The notes beneath the pieces are model-generated. The model did not search any database. It was not told the origin of the DNA and was given only the letters and a program-made list of their open reading frames with translations. A program made the position numbers and the translations under genes. Of a DNA stretch of 64,000 nt, positions 35,852 to 44,971 are shown piece after piece. The first letter of the stretch is position 1. Each line of letters begins with the position of its first letter. This DNA is from Bacteroidota bacterium (GTDB lineage Bacteria > Bacteroidota > Bacteroidia > Cytophagales > Cyclobacteriaceae): contig JAJRQT010000098.1 in the NCBI GenBank assembly GCA_024280115.1, positions 1 to 64,000 of the forward strand, in the 5' to 3' direction.

Positions 35852-37759
35852 ATGAAAAAGATTATGATTGGTTTATTAGTGATGCTTGCATTTCAATTGT
35901 GCACTAGTGAACTAAATGAAATTGATGAAGTGATAGGGAATCAAATTGAAGTAAGCAATAATTCTTCAAATTCCTTTTTAGCTCAATATTTTAAAAGTGA
36001 CGATCTCGAATCTTCCATTTCTTCTAGTATAGAAGATAAAATCAGTTATGACTTTAATAATTCGGAGTATTCTAGTTTAGAAAGCGATGAAATAAGTGCA
36101 AAATGGAATGGTGACGTATATTTCGAATCTGGCAATTATGAGTTTTCAGTGACCTCTGATAAGGGGATAAAAGTCCTGATTGATAACGAGGTGGTACTAT
36201 ATGATTGGGAAAATTCGACTGAAACCACCTACACGATCTATCAGCAACTGGATGGTGTTCATAAAGTGAATGTCGAATATAATATTGTAGATAAAAATCT
36301 CAATGATGATAGCAGAATTGCAATTACTAACGAATTATCAAATGAGGATATCTCAAGAATTACAGATAGTTCTGCAAACGCAAGTAGCACAACAAATGCA
36401 CGTACTACAAGTAGCAATTCCAGAGTTGCAGTAAGCTGGAAAAAATCTAAAAAAGTCACCTACTATAATAAGCTCTCTTCCTTACTGAGAAAACCAGGTA
36501 AAAATATTTATTTACAAGCAGCAATATATGTTGAAAGTAAACAAGTAGTAATTCCCGCCGGAAAATCTTTAATAGGAAAGGGCATGGGACAAACAATTAT
36601 CAAAGCCAATTCTTCATTGTATTATAATAGATATAATCGTAGCACAAAGGTGGATAAATTCCTCATAAAGATGAGTGGAAACAACTCAGCCATAAGTAAT
36701 TTAACTTTACAAGGGGATAACAAGAAGGCATGGGGCGGTTTGTACATTGCTAATTGTAATAATATAAAAGTACGCTCATTAAAATTTGATCGCTTCTACT
36801 TTATGGCAACATATATATTTAAGGTGAATAACTTGATTTTTGAACGCTCAGAATTGATAGAATCTTCAATGACCGGCAAAAATTGGGAAACTGCATATAT
36901 GACATTTAATTATCTTAAAAATTCTGAGATTCGCTATAACAAATTTAAAGGTACCAAAGGTGGTGGGATGAAGGTTAAATTTAATAGAAGAAAATACTAC
37001 CTTGAAAATCTAAAAATTCATCACAATGAGTTCAAATTAAGCGCTTTACATGCCTGGAAACTTCCTAACGGAAGACGTACAAGTAATTATGCATTTGAAG
37101 TACAACCTAATTACGTAGGTAAAAGAGTCGAATTTTATAGTAACAAATCAAATGTTGGGATATCTATTATAAAAAGAGACGGAAAAACAACATTCGATGA
37201 AATCTATATCCATGACAATAGGTTTGATTTAAGCAATGGTGCAACAAATGTATATGAGCTCCAGGGAGTCGATGCCGTTATAGAAAGAGACTATGTGAGA
37301 AATTCCAAATTCATTGTTGCGAACTTTGCCAGGGCAGGAAATTACCGAACGGGGAAAATAAAGATTAAAAACTGCGTATTTGATTTTCAGAATAAAGGGC
37401 AAGTTTTATTATACCAGGGAGCCACTCGTATGGATAGATTTGAAATGACTCAAAGTACAATTTATGTAGGCGGCTACTCAGGTTTAAACTATTTGTTAAC
37501 CAACAAGCCCCAAAGAAAAAATACATTAAGAAATGTATATATCAGCAACAATGTGTTTGTTAATAAGAGTAAAAGGACAATCCCTATAACATATGCGCCA
37601 ATTTCAAACTCTGGGATAGCCAATAACAAATTTGAAGGGAAATGGAAATTAGGTAAATTTACTAAAAATGAAAACAGGAAAAGGATTTTGCGGCAAAGTG
37701 GAGCAAAACCAATGCCTTACTTTAAATCAAACGTATCAAGGTTTGGCGCTTCCTTTTAG
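35852..37759 (+). CDS. PA14-like plus right-handed beta-helix exported protein
   Basis: 635 residues. The N-terminal hydrophobic segment ending in Cys (MIGLLVMLAFQLC, about residue 17) is a probable lipoprotein or Sec signal. Residues about 45-165 resemble a PA14 carbohydrate-binding domain (FLAQYF, ISAKWNGDVYFESGNYEFSV, SDKGIKVLIDNEVVLYDW). A Ser/Thr/Asn-rich linker (170-195) leads to a parallel beta-helix (about 215-600) with repeated short Asn-containing rungs (IANCNNIKVRSLKFDRF, LKIHHNEFKL, IYIHDNRFDLSNG), the fold of polysaccharide lyases and depolymerases. Catalytic residues cannot be assigned. It may process or bind the polysaccharide made by the genes downstream. Followed by a strong terminator. 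Confidence 0.65.
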   Translation: MKKIMIGLLVMLAFQLCTSELNEIDEVIGNQIEVSNNSSNSFLAQYFKSDDLESSISSSIEDKISYDFNNSEYSSLESDEISAKWNGDVYFESGNYEFSVTSDKGIKVLIDNEVVLYDWENSTETTYTIYQQLDGVHKVNVEYNIVDKNLNDDSRIAITNELSNEDISRITDSSANASSTTNARTTSSNSRVAVSWKKSKKVTYYNKLSSLLRKPGKNIYLQAAIYVESKQVVIPAGKSLIGKGMGQTIIKANSSLYYNRYNRSTKVDKFLIKMSGNNSAISNLTLQGDNKKAWGGLYIANCNNIKVRSLKFDRFYFMATYIFKVNNLIFERSELIESSMTGKNWETAYMTFNYLKNSEIRYNKFKGTKGGGMKVKFNRRKYYLENLKIHHNEFKLSALHAWKLPNGRRTSNYAFEVQPNYVGKRVEFYSNKSNVGISIIKRDGKTTFDEIYIHDNRFDLSNGATNVYELQGVDAVIERDYVRNSKFIVANFARAGNYRTGKIKIKNCVFDFQNKGQVLLYQGATRMDRFEMTQSTIYVGGYSGLNYLLTNKPQRKNTLRNVYISNNVFVNKSKRTIPITYAPISNSGIANNKFEGKWKLGKFTKNENRKRILRQSGAKPMPYFKSNVSRFGASF

Positions 37760-37828
37760 CAACATTATTAACTTTTATCGTATAATTCAGGTATATAATA
37801 ATTAAATAGTGATATTTGTTTAACCATT

Positions 37829-37860
37829 AAAGAACTCATTAATAATGAGTTCTTTTTTTT
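37829..37860 (+). terminator. Strong intrinsic terminator after the beta-helix gene
   Basis: A near-perfect stem of 13 pairs: AAAGAACTCATTA (37829-37841) against TAATGAGTTCTTT (37843-37855), running into a T8 tract. The next gene starts only 20 bp later, so either readthrough or a promoter inside the stem region must serve it. Confidence 0.9.
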
Positions 37861-37880
37861 GTTCTATTTAATAAAACCTG

Positions 37881-38636
37881 GTGAATCCATTAATCTCTAT
37901 TATAACTGTAACATACAATGCAGAAAGTTCTATTGAAAGAACCATCGAAAGTGTATTGCGTCAGGAATTTAAAAATTATGAATATATAATCGTTGATGGC
38001 GAATCACAGGATAGGACGTTGTCAATTATCGATAAATACAGAGAAGATATTTCAGAGGTATTAGTAGAAGGAGATAATGGCATTTACGATGCTATGAATA
38101 AGGGCTTAAAAATAGCAAAAGGCAATTTTGTTACCTTTCTGAATTCCGGTGATTATTATGTCAATAATCAAGTGCTTGATACAGTTTCCGAAAAACTAAA
38201 TAATAATTTCAAATTAGTTTATGGGGATTCGATATTATACTTGGAAAATAATTCCTATAAAGAGGAACTAAAAGCAAAAAAGATAAGCTCCAAATCAATA
38301 AAAAGAGATTTCCCGGTTTGTCACCAATCTATTTTTGCTAATAGAAGCATCGCCAAAATGTATGATTTAAGATATAAAATAAAAGGTGATTATAAATGGA
38401 TTGTTGATATACTTAACAATATAAAGGAAGAGGAAATTGGTAAAGTAGATATTCCAATTGTTAATTACAACAAAGATGGCATGTCGCATAAATACTATTT
38501 CCTAAATTTAAAAGAGTTGATCACTTTACATTATCGGGAGTTTGGAGCTACAAGGGTACTACTAAATATTGATGTTTATATTTATAGAACATTACGACAA
38601 TTTAAAGATGTTATTAAAGCGAAATTATCTTTGTAA
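37881..38636 (+). CDS. Family 2 glycosyltransferase
   Basis: 251 residues from a GTG at 37881. GT-A fold with PLISIITVTYNAESSIERTI at the start, the nucleotide-sugar-binding VDGESQDRT (about residue 39-47), EGDNGIYDAMNKGLKIAKG and the FLNSGDYY acidic motif (about 90-97), followed by GDYKWIVD. This is the WcaA/WbbD-like class that adds a sugar to a lipid-linked glycan on the cytoplasmic face. No ATG fits the conserved start, so GTG is preferred. It sits immediately after a strong terminator, which is odd for an expressed gene. Confidence 0.85.
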   Translation: MNPLISIITVTYNAESSIERTIESVLRQEFKNYEYIIVDGESQDRTLSIIDKYREDISEVLVEGDNGIYDAMNKGLKIAKGNFVTFLNSGDYYVNNQVLDTVSEKLNNNFKLVYGDSILYLENNSYKEELKAKKISSKSIKRDFPVCHQSIFANRSIAKMYDLRYKIKGDYKWIVDILNNIKEEEIGKVDIPIVNYNKDGMSHKYYFLNLKELITLHYREFGATRVLLNIDVYIYRTLRQFKDVIKAKLSL

Positions 38637-38714
38637 GTCTGTTGCGAAATATGAAGGCAAAGATTTAAATAAAATACACCCATTTTTCAGACAGCATTTT
38701 TAATTGACCTAATT

Positions 38715-39767
38715 TCACTGAGATAATAGTTTCTTGAATTTCTTTATCCAATGTCTATAATTAGATATAAAGCTATATTTAAATGATTTGTTTGGAATAT
38801 TGAAATATTTTCCGATTTCTAAATTTGAATCAAAAATAGATTTATCGTGATTTCTTTTTATTTTTTCAAAAAACGTATCAAATCCATACATTTTTTCATT
38901 CAACAGGTGCCATATAGCCAAATTCAAATCCGATTTTTGGGCATTATTTTCTTCAGTCCTTGTCCAAATCCTCTTAATATATTTATTTAAGATAAGTCTT
39001 TTGACACTTAAACAATTTAACACGTAATTCGAAATATACTCATCCCCATCTAACAGCGTATCTCCATTCGGGAAAAAATAATATTTCTCTTCTTTGATAT
39101 CAGATATAACCTTATTGAAACTCTTTTTTATATATCTATCCAAAACTTCAAATCCTTCAGGTTTAGCTCCTATAAATTCTCCACCATACCAAACAGGGTA
39201 TCTAACCGGATAATTTTCATCAAATTTTCTATAGACATCGCCCATATCCTTCATACTTATATCATGGGGATGCTTTTTAAATGGATCTCCTCCTCTGGCC
39301 TCCTTATACGGGTCATATAATAAATAGTCATATTCGTTAAAACACAGATTAAGCTCCTCAATTTTATTTACCCAAATGCAGTCGAGATCCATTAGTATTG
39401 AATTATGCATTTCATTTTTTAAAGCATGGATCACTTCAAATTTATAATAGGCGTTTTTAAAGGCCTTACTCAATTCTCCAAGAATATAATAGGTACTAAA
39501 AGGTAAATATCTGATCTCAACTCCTAATTTTTCAATTTCTTTTTGAAAATTAAATCCATCCAAAACAAAACTTTTGTCATCATTTGTGAATAATAGATGA
39601 TTGAATGTTGAATTAATCCTAATCGAATTATAAAAAAAAACATAAGCACACTTCCAATATATCGTACGCTTTTCTTGAAAAGATTTTTTTCCGATGAGTG
39701 GATACTTTACTCTGTCATCTTTTTGATAGTTATCCACTGATAAACTACTTACAATGTTACAATCCAT
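38715..39767 (-). CDS. Probable GT-A glycosyltransferase, opposite to its neighbours
   Basis: 350 residues from ATG 39767 (a TTG three codons earlier is also open). The segment NSILMDLDCIWVNKIEEL (about residue 138-155) has a DxD-type DLD metal motif after a hydrophobic strand, as in GT8-like or capsular transferases, and YPVWYGGEFIGAKPEGFEVLD recalls the acceptor side of such enzymes. No named family recognised with certainty. It is the only minus-strand gene among the glycosyltransferases, and its convergent placement with the GT2 gene and very low GC suggest separate acquisition. Confidence 0.5.
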   Translation of the reverse strand: MDCNIVSSLSVDNYQKDDRVKYPLIGKKSFQEKRTIYWKCAYVFFYNSIRINSTFNHLLFTNDDKSFVLDGFNFQKEIEKLGVEIRYLPFSTYYILGELSKAFKNAYYKFEVIHALKNEMHNSILMDLDCIWVNKIEELNLCFNEYDYLLYDPYKEARGGDPFKKHPHDISMKDMGDVYRKFDENYPVRYPVWYGGEFIGAKPEGFEVLDRYIKKSFNKVISDIKEEKYYFFPNGDTLLDGDEYISNYVLNCLSVKRLILNKYIKRIWTRTEENNAQKSDLNLAIWHLLNEKMYGFDTFFEKIKRNHDKSIFDSNLEIGKYFNIPNKSFKYSFISNYRHWIKKFKKLLSQ

Positions 39768-39813
39768 TAATATCAATATACTAGTTCCACTAAATACACA
39801 ACTAAATTTATCA

Positions 39814-39857
39814 TATTCTAAGATATTTAAATTATTTTTTAATTATTCTAAGATATT
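39814..39857. repeat. Two copies of TATTCTAAGATATT 30 bp apart
   Basis: Identical 14-mers at 39814-39827 and 39844-39857 in the AT-rich divergent region between the transferase on the minus strand and the GT2 gene at 39959. Possibly a regulatory repeat, possibly chance in very AT-rich DNA. Confidence 0.4.
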
Positions 39858-39958
39858 ATTTAATTTTGTTAATAATCTAATTAAATTTAAATTACATTTT
39901 TTGCATTATAATTTACCACATACAATTATTATAAGAAAAATCAGAAAAATAGCACATT

Positions 39959-40885
39959 ATGGATATTAATAAAATTTCTGCTCCATTAATTAGTGTTGGT
40001 ATTCCATCGTACAATAGAGCTCATAAAATAGGCGAAACAATTGATTCAATATTAAATCAGAAATGCTCTAATATCGAAATTTTAATTTCCAATAATGCCT
40101 CGACTGATGATACCAAGCAAGTTTGTGAAGAATATCAAAAAAAAGATAGTAGAATTAAATATTTTGAACAAAAAACCAATATTGGTGCATATGCAAATTA
40201 CGATTTTCTAAAAGAACAGGCCAAAGGCAAATATTTTATGTGGATTTGTGATGATGACCAATTAAATCCTAACGTGCTTAATAAATATATCGAATTCTTA
40301 GAACATAATCCTGATTATAATTTAGTATCGGGGCAAATTCAGAATTGGCGTAACGGCAGACTAAAATTTGTTGAAAAAAATTTAAGCGTGAATAAAAGCA
40401 GCGGATTATCAAGAGTGTTGGCATATTATTCAAAAGTACAGGAAGGCGCTATGATTTATGGATTGATCAGAAAAGAAGATTTAGAGAATATAATAATGTT
40501 AAAAAACAAGTTGGGCAGCGACTGGCATTTGGTTGCCCATTTAGCCTATAAGTCAAAAATTAAGCAGCTTGATTTTGTGGCTTATGAAAAGCAGCTTGAT
40601 GGTTTTTCGGGTGATTGGGAAAAATATGCAAAGACAGTTGGCGCCTCCAGGGCTGCTGGGAAATTTCCATTTTTTATCATGGGGCTTGATGCATTTAATG
40701 ACATATATAAAGGTTCTTCCATTTATCACAATGAAAGCAAACTAAAAAGACTGATTTTTGGATCAATGGCCTGTTTTATAATTTGGTTTAACTTCTACTG
40801 TAAAATTTATCCTAAAATAATTGGAGGCCGTGTAAAAAGATTTATCCTTAATTCAAAAGAAACCAAAGGGAAACCAGTTGGTTGA
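39959..40885 (+). CDS. Family 2 glycosyltransferase
   Basis: 308 residues with a typical GT2 N-terminal domain: SAPLISVGIPSYNRAHKIGETIDSI, LISNNASTDDTKQVCEE (about 43-59) and the metal-binding MWICDDDQLNPN (about 93-104). After residue 210 comes a longer C-terminal part with one hydrophobic stretch (MACFIIWFNFYCKIYP, about 270-285) that may anchor it to the membrane. Resembles O-antigen/capsule transferases; donor and acceptor unknown. It stands alone between two AT-rich gaps. Confidence 0.85.
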   Translation: MDINKISAPLISVGIPSYNRAHKIGETIDSILNQKCSNIEILISNNASTDDTKQVCEEYQKKDSRIKYFEQKTNIGAYANYDFLKEQAKGKYFMWICDDDQLNPNVLNKYIEFLEHNPDYNLVSGQIQNWRNGRLKFVEKNLSVNKSSGLSRVLAYYSKVQEGAMIYGLIRKEDLENIIMLKNKLGSDWHLVAHLAYKSKIKQLDFVAYEKQLDGFSGDWEKYAKTVGASRAAGKFPFFIMGLDAFNDIYKGSSIYHNESKLKRLIFGSMACFIIWFNFYCKIYPKIIGGRVKRFILNSKETKGKPVG

Positions 40886-41218
40886 GTTTTTTGTCTTAAT
40901 TGTTGTTACTTAATATGATTATAAATATAGTTGCTGCTTACAAAGCTCAATATAATCCTAACCAAATCATTGTGTGAGAAATACTATTTATAGTGTAACT
41001 ATAGTTCATAAACTTATTCATTTATCAAATAATACAAATCTTCTTTCTTCCCAAAAAGCTATAAAAAGCAATGCAATATTTTGAGTATAATTATTTTTAA
41101 TTAAATTTGTTGCATTCAATCAATAATAAATTGTATTTAATTTATATATTTGATCGAATTTTAATTTTTATCAAAGTATAGAAAATAATTTTTTATCACA
41201 CTTAACAGTTTTAAGATT
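40886..41218. other. 333-bp AT-rich gap before the nucleotide-sugar cassette
   Basis: No gene, no strong hairpin. It probably holds the promoter of the five-gene cassette starting at 41219. Confidence 0.5.
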
Positions 41219-42265
41219 ATGAAAATTCTTATTGTTGGCAACTTGGGTTATATTGGGCCAAGCGTAGTTAATCAGTTAAGGGAAACGTACCCAGACGGGG
41301 AATTAATAGGATTTGACATTGGTTATTTCGCTCACTGCCTCACAAATATAAATTATCTCCCAGAGATCAAACTCAACGGACAAATATTTGGTGATATCAG
41401 AACTTTCGAGGAAAAACATCTTCAAGGTGTCGATGCAATCGTTGACCTTGCAGCTATTTCAAACGATCCAATGAGTTTTAAATTTGAAAAAATCACCCTC
41501 GATATAAATTACCGAGCGGCGGTGCAGCTTGCCAAACTTGCAAAAGAAAACGGTGTCAAAAAATTTGTATATGCATCTAGTTGTAGTATGTACGGATTTG
41601 CGGCAGATGGGGAAAGAAAGGAAAGCGATAAGCTTAATCCTCTTACTGCCTACGCTCGCTCTAAAGTTCATGCTGAAGAAGAATTGGAACCATTAGCTGA
41701 TAATAATTTCACTGTAACATGCCATCGCTTTGCAACAGCTTGCGGGTGGTCTAACAGGTTACGTTTAGATTTGGTACTAAATGATTTTGTTGCAGGCGGA
41801 CTGACAAGCAATAAAATAGACATCTTAAGCGATGGTACTCCTTGGCGCCCGATGATCAATACAAAAGATATGGCCAGGGCAATTGATTGGGGAATTCAAC
41901 GTGAAGCTTCAAACGGCGGCAAATTTTTAGCTGTAAATACCGGAAGCAACAAATGGAATACGAAAATAATTGAATTGGCGGAGGCAATTGCTACTGTGAT
42001 ACCCGGTGTCGAAATAAAAATAAACAAGGATGCGCCACCAGATAAAAGATCATATCGGGCTAATTTTGATTTATTCAAAAAGCTCGCACCAAATCATCAA
42101 CCTCAGGAAGATTTAATCTCCACAGTAAGAGAAATAAAAGACAACCTTCTTGAGATGGGTTTTAATGATCCGAATTTCCGAGAATCACAATATATCCGAC
42201 TGAAGGTCCTTGACAGATTAAAAGAATTAAATCTTATTAATGACCAATTAGAATGGACTAAATAA
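41219..42265 (+). CDS. NAD-dependent nucleotide-sugar epimerase/dehydratase (extended SDR)
   Basis: 348 residues. Rossmann motif VGNLGYIGPSV (GxxGxxG, residues 5-15), a VDLAAISNDP segment, and the catalytic SSCSMYG (about 120-126) plus YARSK (YxxxK, about 143-147), so Tyr and Lys are present. This is an extended short-chain dehydrogenase acting on a nucleotide-linked hexose in the cytoplasm (4-epimerase, 4,6-dehydratase or reductase). First gene of a colinear set with an RmlC-like epimerase, a C-methyltransferase, a nucleotidyltransferase and a PIG-L deacetylase, which suggests synthesis of a modified sugar for the surface glycan. Exact step not deducible. Confidence 0.85.
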   Translation: MKILIVGNLGYIGPSVVNQLRETYPDGELIGFDIGYFAHCLTNINYLPEIKLNGQIFGDIRTFEEKHLQGVDAIVDLAAISNDPMSFKFEKITLDINYRAAVQLAKLAKENGVKKFVYASSCSMYGFAADGERKESDKLNPLTAYARSKVHAEEELEPLADNNFTVTCHRFATACGWSNRLRLDLVLNDFVAGGLTSNKIDILSDGTPWRPMINTKDMARAIDWGIQREASNGGKFLAVNTGSNKWNTKIIELAEAIATVIPGVEIKINKDAPPDKRSYRANFDLFKKLAPNHQPQEDLISTVREIKDNLLEMGFNDPNFRESQYIRLKVLDRLKELNLINDQLEWTK

Positions 42266-42400
42266 ATCGTGATCGTAATATAGATTGGAAGTTGATGGGT
42301 TTTGTTAAAGAGAATCATACATTTTTTATCTGGCATTCTGAATACTCGCCGATCTTAAGGTTTCATTCGGATTCAATTTTTTAATAATAACTAATTCATT

Positions 42401-42952
42401 ATGATATTTACGGAAACAATTTTAAATGGTGCTTTTAAAATTGAAATAGATAAAATCGGTGATGAACGAGGTTTTTTCGGTCGTTCATGGTGCGCAAAAG
42501 AGATGGAAGAAAATGGGTTAAATGCTAAAATTGCACAGATCAACACTTCTAGAAGCAAAGATAAAGGCACTTTAAGGGGAGCGCATTTTCAGGTGTCGCC
42601 TTATCGTGAATGTAAATTAGTACGCTGCACGAAAGGATCAGTATTTGATTTTATTATTGACTTGCGCCCCGATTCGAAAACATTTTTACAGTGGTATGGT
42701 ACTGAACTCTCACAAGATAATCATAACGCACTATTTAGCCCTGAAGGTTTTGCCCAAGGATTTATCACACTTGAAGACGAAACTGAAATAACCTATTTCA
42801 CTACAGAATTTTATGCTCCAGGATATGACTGGGGAGTTCGTTGGGATGATCCAAAGATTGGCATTAAACTGCCGGTAAAACCGGTAATAATTTCAGAGAA
42901 GGATAAAAACTGGCCCGATTTTAAGATAGAATTTTTAAAGAAACAAAACTGA
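42401..42952 (+). CDS. RmlC-like NDP-4-keto-sugar 3(,5)-epimerase
   Basis: 183 residues, the expected length of the RmlC cupin family. Visible landmarks: ERGFFGRSW (the Arg/Phe pair of the substrate pocket, about 24-32), QINTSRSKDKGTLRGAHFQ (catalytic His in RGAHFQ, about residue 63), VFDFIIDLRPDS, FSPEGFAQGFITLEDETEITYF (about 111-132). It epimerises C3 or C3/C5 of a 4-keto nucleotide sugar. Follows the SDR gene by 135 bp and precedes the C-methyltransferase by 15 bp. Confidence 0.88.
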   Translation: MIFTETILNGAFKIEIDKIGDERGFFGRSWCAKEMEENGLNAKIAQINTSRSKDKGTLRGAHFQVSPYRECKLVRCTKGSVFDFIIDLRPDSKTFLQWYGTELSQDNHNALFSPEGFAQGFITLEDETEITYFTTEFYAPGYDWGVRWDDPKIGIKLPVKPVIISEKDKNWPDFKIEFLKKQN

Positions 42953-42967
42953 TCAAAATAAAAAATC

Positions 42968-44137
42968 ATGGTACATACTAATTGTCCTAGCTGTGATAGC
43001 GAACATATTGAATCTTTTTTTACTATTAAAAATGCGCCTATATATAGCATAGTTACAGTTAAATCAAAGGAAGAAGCTCTTGCTGTTCCAAGAAAAGATA
43101 TAGAACTCGGATTTTGTCACGATTGTGGTTTCATTTTTAATCGTCTGTTCGATACAACTATTAATTACTTCACGGGTGGCTATGAAGACCAACAGGGCTT
43201 TTCTAATACATTTATGAATTACCTGACAGGAATCTCGGAGGAGCTTATTGAGAAATACGACCTCAAAGGCAAAACTGCTTTAGAAATTGGTTGCGGAAAA
43301 GGTGACTTTATAAATCTCCTTACTGAACTAACTGGAGGAAAAGGGATTGGAATTGATCCGGCCTACGTGGAAGGGCGACAAAACAATCCAAACCTGAAAT
43401 TCTATAAGGAGTTCTACGCTAAAAGACACGGTAGTTTGCCAGCAGATATTATATGTTGTCGGCATACGCTTGAACATATTCATGGAACTGAAGAATTTCT
43501 CAGATTATTAAGATCATCGCTTGGTAATAAAACTGAATCTGTGGTATTCTTTGAAATTCCACAAATTAAAAGAATATTGGAAATTCCGGCATTCTGGGAT
43601 ATTTATTACGAACATTGCACATATTTTAGCCCTGGATCTTTGGCACGTGTATTTCGAAAAACAGGTTTTGAAATTCTAGATTTAAAATTAGTTTATGATG
43701 ATCAATACGTATTAATAGAAGCCAAACCTTCCCTTACAAGATCTCATAGGAAATTCGAAATTGAAGAATCAGTAGAAGATCTTAAGGAACTTGTTGATAT
43801 ATTTACGGTTAAAATAACGGAGCAACTTGATGGTTGGAGACAAAAACTCAAGGCCTTGAAAAAAGCAGGCAAGAAGACAGTAGTTTGGGGGGGAGGTTCC
43901 AAATCCGTTGGATTTTTAACTAATTTTGCCGATTTGGAATTGATAGAATATGTTGTCGATATAAATCCGCATATGGAAGGTAATTTCATTCCGGGAATTG
44001 GGAAAATGTATGTTCAACCTAATTTTCTTACTGATTATCAACCAGATGCAGTAATCATTATGAATGGAATATACAAAGAAGAAATCACTAAAACATTGAA
44101 TGAAATGGGCGTTTATCCTGAGATATATGCTCTATAA
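42968..44137 (+). CDS. Sugar C-methyltransferase (Methyltransf_13/14 type)
   Basis: 389 residues in the three-part layout of NDP-hexose C-methyltransferases: an N-terminal zinc-binding domain with CPSCDSEH (6-13) and CHDCG (about 49-53), a SAM-binding domain with ALEIGCGKGDFINLL (about 101-115) and CRHTLEHIHG (about 160-169), and a C-terminal domain with VVWGGGSKSVGFLTNF (about 300-315). Relatives (TylC3/EvaC-like) methylate C3 of 4-keto-6-deoxy sugars, giving branched sugars. Together with the adjacent RmlC-like epimerase this implies a C-methylated sugar in the surface polysaccharide. Followed 18 bp later by the nucleotidyltransferase. Confidence 0.85.
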   Translation: MVHTNCPSCDSEHIESFFTIKNAPIYSIVTVKSKEEALAVPRKDIELGFCHDCGFIFNRLFDTTINYFTGGYEDQQGFSNTFMNYLTGISEELIEKYDLKGKTALEIGCGKGDFINLLTELTGGKGIGIDPAYVEGRQNNPNLKFYKEFYAKRHGSLPADIICCRHTLEHIHGTEEFLRLLRSSLGNKTESVVFFEIPQIKRILEIPAFWDIYYEHCTYFSPGSLARVFRKTGFEILDLKLVYDDQYVLIEAKPSLTRSHRKFEIEESVEDLKELVDIFTVKITEQLDGWRQKLKALKKAGKKTVVWGGGSKSVGFLTNFADLELIEYVVDINPHMEGNFIPGIGKMYVQPNFLTDYQPDAVIIMNGIYKEEITKTLNEMGVYPEIYAL

Positions 44138-44155
44138 CCAATAAACCATTAAATT

Positions 44156-44971
44156 ATGAAAGTAGTTCTTTTCTGCGGAGGTCTTGGAATGAGGCTTAGA
44201 GAATATTCTGATAAAATACCAAAGCCCATGGTTCCAATTGGCTATCGCCCTATATTATGGAATGTAATGAAATTTTATGCCAGCTATGGACATAAGGATT
44301 TTATACTTTGTTTGGGTCATCAAGCTGATGTAATAAAAAATTACTTTGTAAATTACGATGAAAAAATTTCAAATGATTTTGTTTACAAAAAAGGCGGAAA
44401 AGAAATCGAACTATTAAACTCAGACATTGACGATTGGAAAATAACCTTTGTTGATACCGGTATCAACTCAAATATCGGAATGCGACTCATGTCCGTAAAA
44501 GAACACCTTGAGGGAGACGAAATTTTCCTTGCAAATTACAGCGATGGCCTTTCAGACCTACATCTTCCTTCAATGATTGATTGGTTTGAACAACAGAACG
44601 ACATTACTGCATCATTTGTCGCTTATCAACCTACCCAAAGTTTTCATGTAGTTAGACGTAAAGATAACGGTCATGTCCAAAATATAAGTCATATTGGTGA
44701 TTCCGGATTATATATAAACACTGGATATTTTATCCTTCGTAAAGATATTTTCGACTATATGGAATGGGGTGATGAACTAGTTAATCAACCATTTCAAAGA
44801 CTTATATCTAAAGATCGTCTTTCCTCATGGGAACATAAAGGATTTTGGGCAAGTATGGATACCTATAAGGATAAACAAACTCTTGACGAGGCATATGCAA
44901 AAGGGAAAGCTCCATGGGAAATTTGGAATAAAAATGGTAATAAGAATGGAAATGGCAACTTACAATTATGA
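44156..44971 (+). CDS. Sugar-1-phosphate nucleotidyltransferase (RfbF-like cytidylyltransferase)
   Basis: 271 residues. N-terminal FCGGLGMRLREYSDKIPKPMVPIG carries the GG-x-G-x-R...KP nucleotide-binding signature (7-30), and FVDTGINSNIGMRL plus FLANYSDGLSDL (about 123-134) match glucose-1-phosphate cytidylyltransferases of the RfbF type. KGFWASMDTYKDKQTLDEAY closes the active site. It would activate a hexose-1-phosphate with CTP (less likely dTTP or UTP), starting the cassette's pathway. An asparagine/glycine-rich tail (NKNGNKNGNGN) is unusual. Its stop overlaps the next start by 4 bp (ATGA). Confidence 0.85.
   Translation: MKVVLFCGGLGMRLREYSDKIPKPMVPIGYRPILWNVMKFYASYGHKDFILCLGHQADVIKNYFVNYDEKISNDFVYKKGGKEIELLNSDIDDWKITFVDTGINSNIGMRLMSVKEHLEGDEIFLANYSDGLSDLHLPSMIDWFEQQNDITASFVAYQPTQSFHVVRRKDNGHVQNISHIGDSGLYINTGYFILRKDIFDYMEWGDELVNQPFQRLISKDRLSSWEHKGFWASMDTYKDKQTLDEAYAKGKAPWEIWNKNGNKNGNGNLQL

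Noticed and set aside
39754-39969. 71-codon plus-strand frame before the GT2 gene
   Set aside because: Very AT-rich, overlaps the transferase start on the other strand and the next gene start; low-complexity Asn/Phe/Leu composition.
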